DNA from: Mucilaginibacter flavus
GTDB taxonomy: Bacteria > Bacteroidota > Bacteroidia > Sphingobacteriales > Sphingobacteriaceae
NCBI RefSeq assembly: GCF_030409315.1
Contig: NZ_JAUFPS010000042.1
Span: forward strand, 62,001-126,000
Direction: 5' to 3'
Length of the DNA: 64,000 nt
The notes under the pieces were generated by a model. It made no database searches. It saw nothing but the letters and a program-made list of their open reading frames with translations, and was not told the origin of the DNA. Positions 23,927 to 32,566 of the stretch are shown piece by piece (the stretch's first letter is position 1; each line of letters starts with the position of its first letter). Both the position numbers and the translations under genes were made by a program.

Positions 23927-24385
23927 ATGAGAGCCGTACTCCAACGCGTTACCGAAGCAAGCTGCACAGTTGATGGTGAAATTACCGGGCAAATAGGTTT
24001 AGGCTTCCTGGTATTATTGGGTATTGAAGATGCCGATACCGAAGATGACCTTACCTGGCTTGCCAATAAAATTGCCGGCATGCGCGTTTTTGGCGATGAA
24101 AACGGCCTGATGAACAAGGCCCTGGCCGATGTGAATGGCGATATTCTATTGATATCGCAGTTCACCTTGTTTGCTCAAACAAAAAAGGGGAATCGGCCAT
24201 CGTTCATTCGCGCTGCCCGGCCGGATAAGGCTATCCCCATGTATGAGCAAATGATCAAAACATTAGAAACTATTACAGATAAAAAGATCGCTACAGGCAT
24301 TTTTGGAGCCGATATGAAAATAAGCTTATTGAACGATGGGCCTGTTACTATTATGATGGATACAAAAGATAAAGACGCACACTAA
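23927..24385 (+). CDS. dtd: D-aminoacyl-tRNA deacylase
   Basis: 152 residues, standard DTD length. It begins MRAVLQRVTEASCTVDG; the active-site SQFTL (about residues 79-83) and the NDGPVTI motif (about 139-145, family GP dipeptide) are intact. It hydrolyses D-aminoacyl-tRNA. It lies 19 bp upstream of a MazG-like pyrophosphohydrolase on the same strand, probably co-transcribed. Confidence 0.96.
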   Translation: MRAVLQRVTEASCTVDGEITGQIGLGFLVLLGIEDADTEDDLTWLANKIAGMRVFGDENGLMNKALADVNGDILLISQFTLFAQTKKGNRPSFIRAARPDKAIPMYEQMIKTLETITDKKIATGIFGADMKISLLNDGPVTIMMDTKDKDAH

Positions 24386-24404
24386 AAAAATTGAGAAACT
24401 TTTT

Positions 24405-24731
24405 ATGGAAATTAAAGAAGCGCAGCATCTTGTAGATAAGTGGATAAATACCACGGGTATCAGGTATTTTAATGAGCTTACCAATACCGCTATTTTGATG
24501 GAGGAAGTGGGCGAGGTAGCCCGTATTATGGCGAGGCAGTATGGTGAGCAATCATTCAAAAAATCGGATACAGAGGTTAACCTGGCTGATGAAATGGCAG
24601 ATGTTCTTTTTGTACTCATATGCCTGGCTAACCAAACCGGTATCGACCTCACGGATGCATTGGAAAAGAATATGGAAAAGAAAAGCATCCGTGATGCCGA
24701 CCGGCATAAGAATAACGAGAAGCTGAAGTGA
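24405..24731 (+). CDS. MazG-like nucleotide pyrophosphohydrolase
   Basis: 108 residues, an all-alpha NTP pyrophosphohydrolase with the metal-binding motif EEVGEVARI (about 31-39) and the second pair in LADEMADVLFVL (about 62-73). It resembles the single-domain MazG/iMazG enzymes that hydrolyse non-canonical or excess NTPs. It follows dtd closely. Confidence 0.92.
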   Translation: MEIKEAQHLVDKWINTTGIRYFNELTNTAILMEEVGEVARIMARQYGEQSFKKSDTEVNLADEMADVLFVLICLANQTGIDLTDALEKNMEKKSIRDADRHKNNEKLK

Positions 24732-24851
24732 CACTTTAAAGAATTATGTTTTGATAATATAAATAAAACGGAATTTAATTTGTTTTATTTATATTATTAT
24801 ATAATTTAATACGGCAATCTTCGTTTCAATCAAAAACTAAATTGCCTTATT

Positions 24852-25730
24852 ATGAAAATTAGTATCATCTCCTTAGTGTTGTTATCGGCGCTCATGGCCT
24901 GCAACCGCGCACCCGACGAAAAGCTCAAAGTGGCTAATGTAGAATTGATGGCCCCGCCAGAAGGCTATAAAAACCGAGTGGCGGAAAAGGCAATGGATAA
25001 AACCGATGCCCGGGCCGACAGTAAAGCCCCTGTTAACATACCAGTAGATACCGCGAAGAAGATTGTTAAAGAGGGCGAGATCAGATTTGAGTCAAAGAAT
25101 CTAAAAGCAACCCGCGATAAGATTTTAGTATCGTTAAAAAGCCTTGGCGGTTATGTTGGTGAAGAAAACGAAACCAACAACGGCGATAATAACCGCCGGG
25201 AATACGACCTGAAAATACGGGTACCATCAAAAAACTTCGACCGCTTTTTGGATACTTTATCTTCCAATGCAGATCATATTGATGCCAAAAACATCCGGGT
25301 AAAAGATGTTACTACAGAGTTTATCGACATTACCACCCAGCTTAAAAATAAACAACTGCTGGAAAACCGTTACCTGGAGTTGCTAAAACGTGCAACAAAA
25401 ACAAGCGATTTATTGGAGATAGAAGATAAACTTGAGTCTATCCGTACCGATATAGAAACCACTCAGGGCCAATTGAACTATTTAAACAGCCAGGTGGCGT
25501 TTAGCTCCTTAGATATCACATTTTACAACATCCCAACCGCAGAGCGGGCCGATGAACAATTTAACACCAAATTTAAAAACGCCGTTGCCGAAGGTTGGGA
25601 TATCCTGAAAACTTTATTTTTTGATACCATTATGCTTTGGCCGGTAATATTTATTGGCTTTGTGGGTGTATGGGTGTACAGGAAGAGGAAGCGGAATAGG
25701 AGAGTGGAAAATGGCGATGAGCAAAAGTAA
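24852..25730 (+). CDS. DUF4349 lipoprotein
   Basis: 292 residues. Lipoprotein signal with lipobox LMAC (C17). The DUF4349 core (about 70-260) shows EGEIRFESKNLKATRDKILVSLKSLGGYVGEE, a coiled-coil stretch (LLEIEDKLESIRTDIETTQGQLNYLNSQV) and SSLDITFYN. One C-terminal membrane helix (about 257-277) precedes a very basic tail (YRKRKRNRRVE). The family is common in this phylum; function unknown. Confidence 0.9.
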   Translation: MKISIISLVLLSALMACNRAPDEKLKVANVELMAPPEGYKNRVAEKAMDKTDARADSKAPVNIPVDTAKKIVKEGEIRFESKNLKATRDKILVSLKSLGGYVGEENETNNGDNNRREYDLKIRVPSKNFDRFLDTLSSNADHIDAKNIRVKDVTTEFIDITTQLKNKQLLENRYLELLKRATKTSDLLEIEDKLESIRTDIETTQGQLNYLNSQVAFSSLDITFYNIPTAERADEQFNTKFKNAVAEGWDILKTLFFDTIMLWPVIFIGFVGVWVYRKRKRNRRVENGDEQK

Positions 25731-25759
25731 GAAAGCGGTAATAGCATGTTCCAGAAACC

Positions 25760-25792
25760 AGACTTACGAAGTTTTAAAAACTTCGTAAGTCT
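25760..25792. repeat. 33-bp palindrome AGACTTACGAAGTTTT, copy 1
   Basis: Arms AGACTTACGAAGTTTT / AAAACTTCGTAAGTCT are perfect around a single central A. The same palindrome recurs at 42687-42719. Both copies sit behind a stop codon, so it can act as a terminator, but the identical sequence at two unrelated sites marks it as a dispersed element. Confidence 0.85.
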
Positions 25793-25828
25793 TTCGGCGC
25801 TATAACTCATCAGATGAAAATTCCTTCC

Positions 25829-26545
25829 TTATACCAGCTTCACCAACCGCTCGCCATCCAAAACCGGGATAGCGGTGGTAACATCAACCTGTAAACAAAA
25901 CTCAATATCCTTTTCGATACCTAATTTTTTGAGGCGTTCGCCGTGGGATGTTTTTTTGAGGTAGCCGTTTATATCGTGCTTACCTACCTGGAAAAGATCA
26001 TAGGCGGCAATGGCGGCGTCATCCAGTTCAAAACCACTTGATTTAAGCTGATCTACAACCGCGCCGGCAAAAAGGGTATCCTCCAGGTTAAAGTTGTTTT
26101 TCCAACCGGCACATACCAGCAAAATATTTTCATTTTGTGTTTTAAGCCAGTTGCTTAAAGCCGTAAGGTTAAGGAAAGATCCTATCGCGATTTTTTTCGC
26201 GGCTCTTGACAAATGCAGCGCGTGGGTACCATTTGTGGTGGTAAGCACCACCGTTTTGCCGGCAACCTTTTCAATCGTGTATGAAAATGGCGAATTGCCA
26301 AAATCAAAACCTTCCACTACTTTTCCGTCGCGCTCTGCTGCCAAAAGGTAATCCAGCCCTTTCTCTCTATATGCGGCACACTCCTCAACCTGTGATACCG
26401 GGATAATAGCCTCAGCACCGTTTTCAATACCATAACATATAGATGATGTTGCCCTGAAAATATCAATAACCACTACAATGTACTTTTCAACATTAAAGAG
26501 CGGCAATAAAGCCGGGGTTAGGCAAACGTGTAAATTATTAGTCAT
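25829..26545 (-). CDS. comB: 2-phosphosulfolactate phosphatase (ComB family)
   Basis: 238 residues: VVVIDIFRATSSICYGIENGAEAIIPV, LLAAERDGKVVEGFDFGNSP and VLTTTNGTHAL are the family's metal- and phosphate-binding motifs. ComB dephosphorylates 2-phosphosulfolactate, first known from coenzyme M synthesis; Bacteroidetes do not make coenzyme M, so its physiological product here is uncertain. Convergent with the DUF4349 gene. Confidence 0.9.
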   Translation of the reverse strand: MTNNLHVCLTPALLPLFNVEKYIVVVIDIFRATSSICYGIENGAEAIIPVSQVEECAAYREKGLDYLLAAERDGKVVEGFDFGNSPFSYTIEKVAGKTVVLTTTNGTHALHLSRAAKKIAIGSFLNLTALSNWLKTQNENILLVCAGWKNNFNLEDTLFAGAVVDQLKSSGFELDDAAIAAYDLFQVGKHDINGYLKKTSHGERLKKLGIEKDIEFCLQVDVTTAIPVLDGERLVKLV

Positions 26546-26637
26546 TAGTCAATTGTCATTGGTCATTGGTCTTGCAAAGTCTTTGATCATTGCAGGAATT
26601 AAAACCAACTAATGACCAATGACTAATGACCAGTGAC
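26537..26637. repeat. Inverted array of degenerate word ATTAGTCATTGGTC
   Basis: ATTAGTCATTAGTCAATTGT and CATTGGTCATTGGTC on the left pair with GACCAATGACTAATGACCAG on the right. It lies between gcvT and comB, both on the minus strand. Confidence 0.8.
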
Positions 26638-27716
26638 TATTTATAAAACGGTGGTTTTACAACTTTAGCTTTCACTTTGTTGTCCCTTATGCTTACATAA
26701 ATCTCGGTGCCTTCTTTGGCAAATTCGGTATTTACGTAGCCAAGGCCTATAGCTTTTTGCAGCGAGTATGATTGGGTGCCCGAGGTTACTTTACCAATAT
26801 GGTTACCATCGGCATCAACAATTGGATAATCATGACGTGGAATGCCGCGGTTTATCATTTCAAAACCAACTAACTTTTTGCTTACACCTGCAGTTTTTTG
26901 CTGTTGCAATGCTTCAGAATTGGTAAACTCTTTATTGAATTTGGTAACCCAGCCCAGGCCGGCTTCTAATGGCGATGTGGTATCGTCGATATCATTACCG
27001 TAAAGACAAAAGCCCATTTCTAAACGTAAAGTATCACGTGCGCCTAAACCAATTGGTTTAATGCCAAAAGGCTCGCCTGCCTTGAAAATAGCATCCCAGA
27101 TCTGTTCGGCATATTGATTTTCAAAATAGATTTCAAAGCCGCCCGCGCCGGTATAGCCGGTTGCCGAAATAACTACATTATCAACGCCGGCAAAAGTTCC
27201 TTTTTTAAAGGTGTAGTATTCCATTGATACCAGGTCAACATCGGTAAGGCTTTGCAAAGCTTCGGCTGCTTTAGGGCCCTGGATGGCTAACAGGGAGGTA
27301 CGATCTGATATATTTTTCATATCAACGCCTTTGGTATTGTATTTTACAATCCAATCCCAGTCTTTATCAATGTTTGATGCGTTAACAACCAGCATATAGG
27401 TTTTATCGTCAATACGGTAAACCAGCAAATCGTCAACTATGCCGCCATCTTCATTTGGCAGGCATGAGTATTGTACTTTACCATCATAAAGCTTTGATGC
27501 ATCATTACTGGTAACACGCTGAATAAGGTCGAGCGCGTTTTCGCCTTTTAAAATAAATTCGCCCATGTGGCTTACATCAAACACACCTACCGCTTTGCGT
27601 ACGGTTTCGTGTTCGGCGTTGATACCAGCGTATTGCACAGGCATATTGTAGCCGGCAAAGGGTACCATTTTGGCACCGGTTTTTATGTGTACATCGGTTA
27701 AAGCAGTATTCTTCAT
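26637..27716 (-). CDS. gcvT: Aminomethyltransferase, glycine cleavage T protein
   Basis: 359 residues from ATG 27714-27716 (MKNTALTDVHIKTGAKMVPFAGYNMPVQY). GcvT motifs are intact: VFDVSHMGEF, the folate-binding region with D near VQYSCLPNEDGGIVDDLLVYR, GYTGAGGFEIY, GLGARDTLRLEMG. It transfers the methylene group from the H-protein aminomethyl arm to tetrahydrofolate. The other gcv genes are not in the window. Confidence 0.97.
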   Translation of the reverse strand: MKNTALTDVHIKTGAKMVPFAGYNMPVQYAGINAEHETVRKAVGVFDVSHMGEFILKGENALDLIQRVTSNDASKLYDGKVQYSCLPNEDGGIVDDLLVYRIDDKTYMLVVNASNIDKDWDWIVKYNTKGVDMKNISDRTSLLAIQGPKAAEALQSLTDVDLVSMEYYTFKKGTFAGVDNVVISATGYTGAGGFEIYFENQYAEQIWDAIFKAGEPFGIKPIGLGARDTLRLEMGFCLYGNDIDDTTSPLEAGLGWVTKFNKEFTNSEALQQQKTAGVSKKLVGFEMINRGIPRHDYPIVDADGNHIGKVTSGTQSYSLQKAIGLGYVNTEFAKEGTEIYVSIRDNKVKAKVVKPPFYK

Positions 27717-27818
27717 GCAGTCAGTCAAATAAGCCGCAAAAGTAATTATTTATAACCGGAAATGAGAGGGAAGTATGAATCTGATACGGGTAAATCGCTC
27801 TTTAAGTTTCCAGGTAGG

Positions 27819-27900
27819 AACAGGTAGCTGCTACGCAGCACCCGGTGTGGTTGTTTTAAACAACCACAAACATTTTTTTGCTCCATAGGAGTTGCCTGTT
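27819..27900. repeat. Nested palindromic intergenic element
   Basis: An outer imperfect inverted pair (AACAGGTAGCTGCTACGCAG at 27819-27838 facing GCTCCATAGGAGTTGCCTGT from 27880) encloses a perfect 21-bp palindrome GTGGTTGTTTTAAACAACCA+C (27847-27867). The layout suggests a small non-coding dispersed element. It sits in the 264-bp gap between gcvT and the glycosyltransferase gene. Confidence 0.7.
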
Positions 27901-27980
27901 TATATTGAATATTTATACCCACCCCGGTTTTCTGGCGAAGGCATCAGAATTGGAATCCTCGTTTTAACACTACAATCTAC

Positions 27981-29189
27981 CTAAACCAGCGCAGCACTTA
28001 GCGTTTCATAAAACTCAACAAGTTCTTTGGCTACCTTATTTACATCGTGCTGCCGCTCTACCAGCTTTCGGGCATTTAAACCAACGCTTTTGCAAAAGTC
28101 CTCATCGGTAATGCAACGTTCAATGGCCTGGTAAAACTCATCCTGGTCATTGGCAATCAGTATGTTTTCGCCGTTGGTAAAGTTGATCCCTTCGGCCCCT
28201 AATGAGGTAGAAATAATGCACTTCTGCATGGCCATGCCTTCAACAATTTTTACACGCATACCTCCGCTCGATAACAGGGGTACTATCATGATGGCCTTGC
28301 TGTTTACAAACTCAAAGGCATCATCAACTTCGCCCTGGATAAAAATTTTACCCATCACTTCGTAGTCATCAAAACGCTCGGGGATGTTATGGCCGGCCAC
28401 GTAAAACTTAACCCGCAAATCGCCCTCGGTAAGGTCTTTATGAAAATTGTCAATAAACCATTCTATTCCCTCGCGGTTGGGCAACCAGTCCAGCGATCCC
28501 AGGAAAAACAAGCTCGGGAACTCTGTTTTACTAAAATCGGGCTTATAGGTTGTAAGGTCGATACCCACGGGGATGATCTCTACCGGGATAGTTGTTCCGT
28601 ACGATATAATGGTTGCTTTATCCTCGGCAGTAAATACTGCTATGGCATCAAAATTATTAAGCTGCTGTAACTCATAATCCTTAATACGCTTGGCCACCAT
28701 GCGCAGGTACCATTTTTTAAATAAGTCGCTTTTTTGCTCGGCCAATCGTTCCCAAACCTGGTGCTCAATATTGTGCGACCGGTAAATAAGCTTAGCTTTT
28801 GAAACCTTACGAACCGCGGCCAGGTATGGCGTCACAAATAAACCTTCAAACTGAATGATATCATAATCATCCCGCTTCAATTCGCGCACTAACAGTTTTT
28901 CAAATTCGGGATCATAAAACCTATCAACATTGTTTGATTTTTTACGAAACAGGTTCACCATGGCATCAACCATAGATACGCTGATGTTGATTTTGTAGGA
29001 AGTATACTGTATTTTATCCTGTAGCTCGTCGCGCTCATGCGAACCGCCGCCATAAGTTTGCGCATCTAAAGATACCAGCGATACATCATGCCCCAGGACA
29101 ATTAACCCCTTAATGGTGTTACATACCACTATGGCATATCCGCCATTTTGAGGAAATGGGACACGATGTGTTAAAATAAGTATCTTCAA
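27981..29189 (-). CDS. Glycosyltransferase family 4 / group 1
   Basis: 402 residues starting with TTG at 29187-29189; an in-frame stop lies just upstream and the first residues KILILTHRVPFPQNGG are a typical GT-B start. The C-terminal domain has SLFFLGSLDWLPNREGIEWFI, the SSGGMRVKIVEGMAM donor-site segment and IISTSLGAEGI. It probably adds a sugar to a cell-surface glycan; donor and acceptor are unknown. It is 58 bp downstream of rnhB on the same strand. Confidence 0.92.
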   Translation of the reverse strand: MKILILTHRVPFPQNGGYAIVVCNTIKGLIVLGHDVSLVSLDAQTYGGGSHERDELQDKIQYTSYKINISVSMVDAMVNLFRKKSNNVDRFYDPEFEKLLVRELKRDDYDIIQFEGLFVTPYLAAVRKVSKAKLIYRSHNIEHQVWERLAEQKSDLFKKWYLRMVAKRIKDYELQQLNNFDAIAVFTAEDKATIISYGTTIPVEIIPVGIDLTTYKPDFSKTEFPSLFFLGSLDWLPNREGIEWFIDNFHKDLTEGDLRVKFYVAGHNIPERFDDYEVMGKIFIQGEVDDAFEFVNSKAIMIVPLLSSGGMRVKIVEGMAMQKCIISTSLGAEGINFTNGENILIANDQDEFYQAIERCITDEDFCKSVGLNARKLVERQHDVNKVAKELVEFYETLSAALV

Positions 29190-29247
29190 AAGCTTGATGG
29201 GTTTTCACAAAAATACCATCCGCGGCGTGTTTATCAAAGCAATGTGG

Positions 29248-29844
29248 CTAAAAAATACGCAGCTGCGGATCGCTCACCCTGAAAGTTTTACGGTGGTATG
29301 GCGTAAAGCCTATCCTCATTACGGTTTCGCGGTGCTTTGTGGTAGGATACCCCTTATTGGTGTGCCAGTCATATTCGGGATGCTCGGCGGCAATCCTCAG
29401 CATATAGTCGTCCCGGTAGGTCTTGGCCAGAATCGATGCCGCCGCTATGCTGAAATATTTACCATCACCCTTTACAATACACTCGTGGGGGATATTGGCA
29501 TATTTTTTAAAGCGGTTACCATCAATAATTAAAAACTGAGGTTGTGTGTGTAGTTTTTCGATAGCCCGGTGCATGGCCAGGAACGAAGCGTTGAGAATAT
29601 TGATCTCATCTATCTCAAAATTATCCACAGAAGCTACAGCGTAAGCAATGGCTTTTTCCTCTATCTCGGCACGCAGCTGGTACCTGATATCTTCAGTTAC
29701 CTGTTTAGAGTCGTTTAATAAATGATGATCAAAATCCGGTGGAAGAATCACCGCGGCCGCAAACACCGGCCCAGCCAAACAACCACGTCCGGCTTCATCA
29801 CATCCCGCTTCAATTAACTCATGCTGATATCTGGCCGCTAACAT
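29248..29844 (-). CDS. rnhB: Ribonuclease HII
   Basis: 198 residues from ATG 29842-29844 (MLAARYQHELIEAGCDEAGRG); upstream in-frame codons translate a TATCAAG word array. D16 and E17 (CDEAGRGCLAGPV) are catalytic, with further acids in LLIDGNRFKK and SILAKTYRDDYM. It cleaves the RNA strand at ribonucleotides in RNA:DNA hybrids. Confidence 0.96.
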   Translation of the reverse strand: MLAARYQHELIEAGCDEAGRGCLAGPVFAAAVILPPDFDHHLLNDSKQVTEDIRYQLRAEIEEKAIAYAVASVDNFEIDEINILNASFLAMHRAIEKLHTQPQFLIIDGNRFKKYANIPHECIVKGDGKYFSIAAASILAKTYRDDYMLRIAAEHPEYDWHTNKGYPTTKHRETVMRIGFTPYHRKTFRVSDPQLRIF

Positions 29845-29859
29845 GGGGGTAAAGATATG

Positions 29860-29895
29860 AAGAAGTATCAAGTAGTAAGTATCAAGTATCAAGAC
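29860..29895. repeat. Short word array AGTATCAAGTA, one-sided
   Basis: AAGTATCAAGTAGTAAGTAT followed by CAAGTATCAAGACAGAAG. It resembles the other arrays but has no clear facing half. Confidence 0.45.
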
Positions 29896-29995
29896 AGAAG
29901 AAACGTGAGCTAAAAAGCGGGAGCTATAGAACTAAATTGTACCATTGAAGCCAAAAATTCGTGAATTTCGCTCCAATTCGGGTAATTCGTGTGCA

Positions 29996-31234
29996 CTAAA
30001 ATATCCGCAGTGTAAGCAGCGTAATATCATCAATAGGCTTACTCTTATGTACCAGGTTCAAATGATCTAAAAGAGCATCATTGAAATTATCGGGCGATAG
30101 ATGGCCGTTGGCTTTCACAAATTCAAGTAGTTTGTCTTCGTTCCAAACCCGGGTACTGGTCGATTCAAAATCCATCAAACCATCGGTGTAATTTACAATA
30201 AGGCAGCCGGGGTCCATATCTATCTCGCCTTCATTTAAAAAGGGGAGCTCTTCAAAAACGCCTATCATGGTGGTGCCAAGCTTTAACGGAATCGCTTCCC
30301 CATCTGAATAAAGTATGGTAGGGTTATGGCCGGCATTGATGTAATTAAGTTTACGTTTCTTTTCGTTATAGCGGGCCAGGAAAAGCGTGATAAAACGCTC
30401 ACCCTTGGTATTGTTGAGCACAATTTTATTAAGGCGATCAATAATATTAGTCAAATCATCCTCTACCGCGGCCCAGGCATGCAAACTGGCCTGAAAATTA
30501 GCCATGAGCAAAGCCGCCGAGATCCCTTTACCCGATACATCGGCAATACACCATAAAAACTCGGTTTCGTTAAGGCGGATAAAATCAAAATAATCGCCGC
30601 CGATGTTTTGATGCGGCAGGTATTTGGCACCAATCTCTACCGCGTCATCTTTATGCATCCTCATCGGGATCAGCATATTCTGCACTTCAACGGCCAGCTC
30701 CATTTCGCGCTGAAAGCGTTCGGATTGTAAACGTTCGCGGAAAAGCTTTTTATTTTCTAAAGCAACAATAATCACATTCATCAGGGTCTGAATGAAGTTG
30801 AGATCATTGCTTAGCATTTCGCCCGATGTGTTAAAATCGCCAATGAGGGCGTAGGCCAATGCTTTGCTTTTATGGTAAATGGGAATAAAGTAGTTGTATT
30901 TGCGCAGGGTGTGATCCTCATGATCGGCAATGGAGGTGGGCGATTTTACTTTGCTTAGCTTGTTACAGGCCTTGCTAAGTACCATGGCCGACTCCATATC
31001 GCCCCCATATTTAGAAATGCATACAAACTTATCATCTTTTTCTATCAAAAAACGGAGCTTGCCAACCTGCAGGTAATTTTGCAGGATAACCTCAAGCATT
31101 TGGATAAGTATAGGGGTTGCGATGTTTTTATTAATAGCGCGGGTGATCTCCAATAAAGAGTTCAACTCCGATTGCCGTTTAAGCAACAGCCTGATTAATT
31201 CGTCTTCGCCAGAACTATCGTCTTTGTATTGCAT
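29996..31234 (-). CDS. GAF-SpoIIE (PP2C-type) protein phosphatase
   Basis: 412 residues. A helix (about 1-40) leads to a GAF domain (about 40-160) and a coiled linker with the RsbU-like segment QREMELAVEVQNMLIPMRM. The SpoIIE domain (about 200-410) has GGDYFDFIRL, IADVSGKGISAALLMANFQASL, NYINAGHNP and NYTDGLMDF, with metal-binding aspartates intact. It is expected to dephosphorylate an anti-sigma antagonist; none is encoded nearby. Confidence 0.93.
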   Translation of the reverse strand: MQYKDDSSGEDELIRLLLKRQSELNSLLEITRAINKNIATPILIQMLEVILQNYLQVGKLRFLIEKDDKFVCISKYGGDMESAMVLSKACNKLSKVKSPTSIADHEDHTLRKYNYFIPIYHKSKALAYALIGDFNTSGEMLSNDLNFIQTLMNVIIVALENKKLFRERLQSERFQREMELAVEVQNMLIPMRMHKDDAVEIGAKYLPHQNIGGDYFDFIRLNETEFLWCIADVSGKGISAALLMANFQASLHAWAAVEDDLTNIIDRLNKIVLNNTKGERFITLFLARYNEKKRKLNYINAGHNPTILYSDGEAIPLKLGTTMIGVFEELPFLNEGEIDMDPGCLIVNYTDGLMDFESTSTRVWNEDKLLEFVKANGHLSPDNFNDALLDHLNLVHKSKPIDDITLLTLRIF

Positions 31235-31272
31235 TTGTTGTTAGTACGCCTGACTAAAGTAAAAAAATATTT

Positions 31273-32472
31273 TCAAATGCGCGTACTTTGTGATTTTATA
31301 TCGAACGCATCGCGTAGCACTATAGTAACCAGGTTAAAAGCGTATACCAGCATCATAATGGCCAAACCCGGAATAATGGCAAGATAAGCCGAATCCATCA
31401 CAATATAGCCATAATGTTCTTTTATCATTCCGCCCCAGGTAGGCATTGGCGGCTGCGCCCCAAAACCAAGAAAGCTAAGACCGGCTTCGAGCAGTATAGC
31501 AGATGCAAAATTTGACGATGCCAGTACCAGCATAGGGCCGGTGATGTTTGGTAAAATATGCCTGGTAATGATGCGCCTGTTATTAAAGCCAAGCGCGCGG
31601 GCCGCCTCTATGTATTCTACTTGTTTTAAGCTCATTACCTGCCCCCTAACCAGGCGGCCAACCTCAACCCACATGGATAGGCCTACGGCTATAAATATTT
31701 GCCACAAACCCTTACCTAACGCAAATGAAATGGCAATAACCAATAGCAAGGCCGGCAAGCTCCATAATATATTCATGAGCCAGCTTAGCGTGGCATCTAT
31801 CCAGCCGCCAAAATAGCCTGCAATGGCGCCAATGGTTACACCTAACAGCATACTGATAATAACCGCCATTAGCCCAACAGAAAGCGAGATACGTGTACCC
31901 AACAATAACCGACTCAGCAAATCGCGACCATAAATATCGGTGCCAAGCCAGTAAGTTTTGGTTACTATCTGCTCGTTTTTAATCCTATCGTTAAAGTTTT
32001 TGTATATCTCCGCGCTTTTTTCGCAGCTTAGGGTAGGGTTTAATAATACTTTGTTAAAATGATAGCGTGGTTTAATGCCGGTTACTACTTCAAAAATATT
32101 ATACGCTTTTTGATCGGGCTTATCCTCGTTGCCTATGTATTCATTTACATGGATAGAATCCTGCTTAAAGTAATAGCCTGTTATCGGAATTTCGCGGTAA
32201 AAGGATGGCTGCCCAAACAGCATCCTGCTAAAAAAGCCCACGGTATCTACCTGTTCGCTTTTACGGATGTGCAACATCATGAACTTAGCGCCGGGTTTTT
32301 TAATGCTTAGCTGTATGGTCATGTTATTGGCCAGCGGCGTGTTATCCGGCATTACCAGGTAACCTAATATGGCAACCAGCAAAGCAACAGCTATATAAAT
32401 TAGCCCCGCCAGGGCAATTTTGTTACGCTTAAAGGCGTTCCACGTTCTTTGTGAGGGGGTAAGCTGGGCCAA
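31273..32472 (-). CDS. Dipeptide/oligopeptide ABC transporter permease (DppC/OppC type)
   Basis: 399 residues from TTG 32470-32472. The N-terminal OppC_N helix (KIALAGLIYIAVALLVAILGYL) is followed by a long periplasmic insert (about 50-190), then the BPD permease domain with five helices and the EAA loop EAARALGFNNRRIITRHILPNI. No DppB, binding protein or ATPase is adjacent, so the remaining subunits must be elsewhere, as is often seen in this phylum. Confidence 0.92.
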   Translation of the reverse strand: MAQLTPSQRTWNAFKRNKIALAGLIYIAVALLVAILGYLVMPDNTPLANNMTIQLSIKKPGAKFMMLHIRKSEQVDTVGFFSRMLFGQPSFYREIPITGYYFKQDSIHVNEYIGNEDKPDQKAYNIFEVVTGIKPRYHFNKVLLNPTLSCEKSAEIYKNFNDRIKNEQIVTKTYWLGTDIYGRDLLSRLLLGTRISLSVGLMAVIISMLLGVTIGAIAGYFGGWIDATLSWLMNILWSLPALLLVIAISFALGKGLWQIFIAVGLSMWVEVGRLVRGQVMSLKQVEYIEAARALGFNNRRIITRHILPNITGPMLVLASSNFASAILLEAGLSFLGFGAQPPMPTWGGMIKEHYGYIVMDSAYLAIIPGLAIMMLVYAFNLVTIVLRDAFDIKSQSTRI

Positions 32473-32566
32473 TAGTTAATGTTGCTGTTGGCTAAATATC
32501 GTTAAATAGGCGCAATAAGCAATCAACGGGGGTACAAATTACATTGATATTAAAAAGCAACAACGC

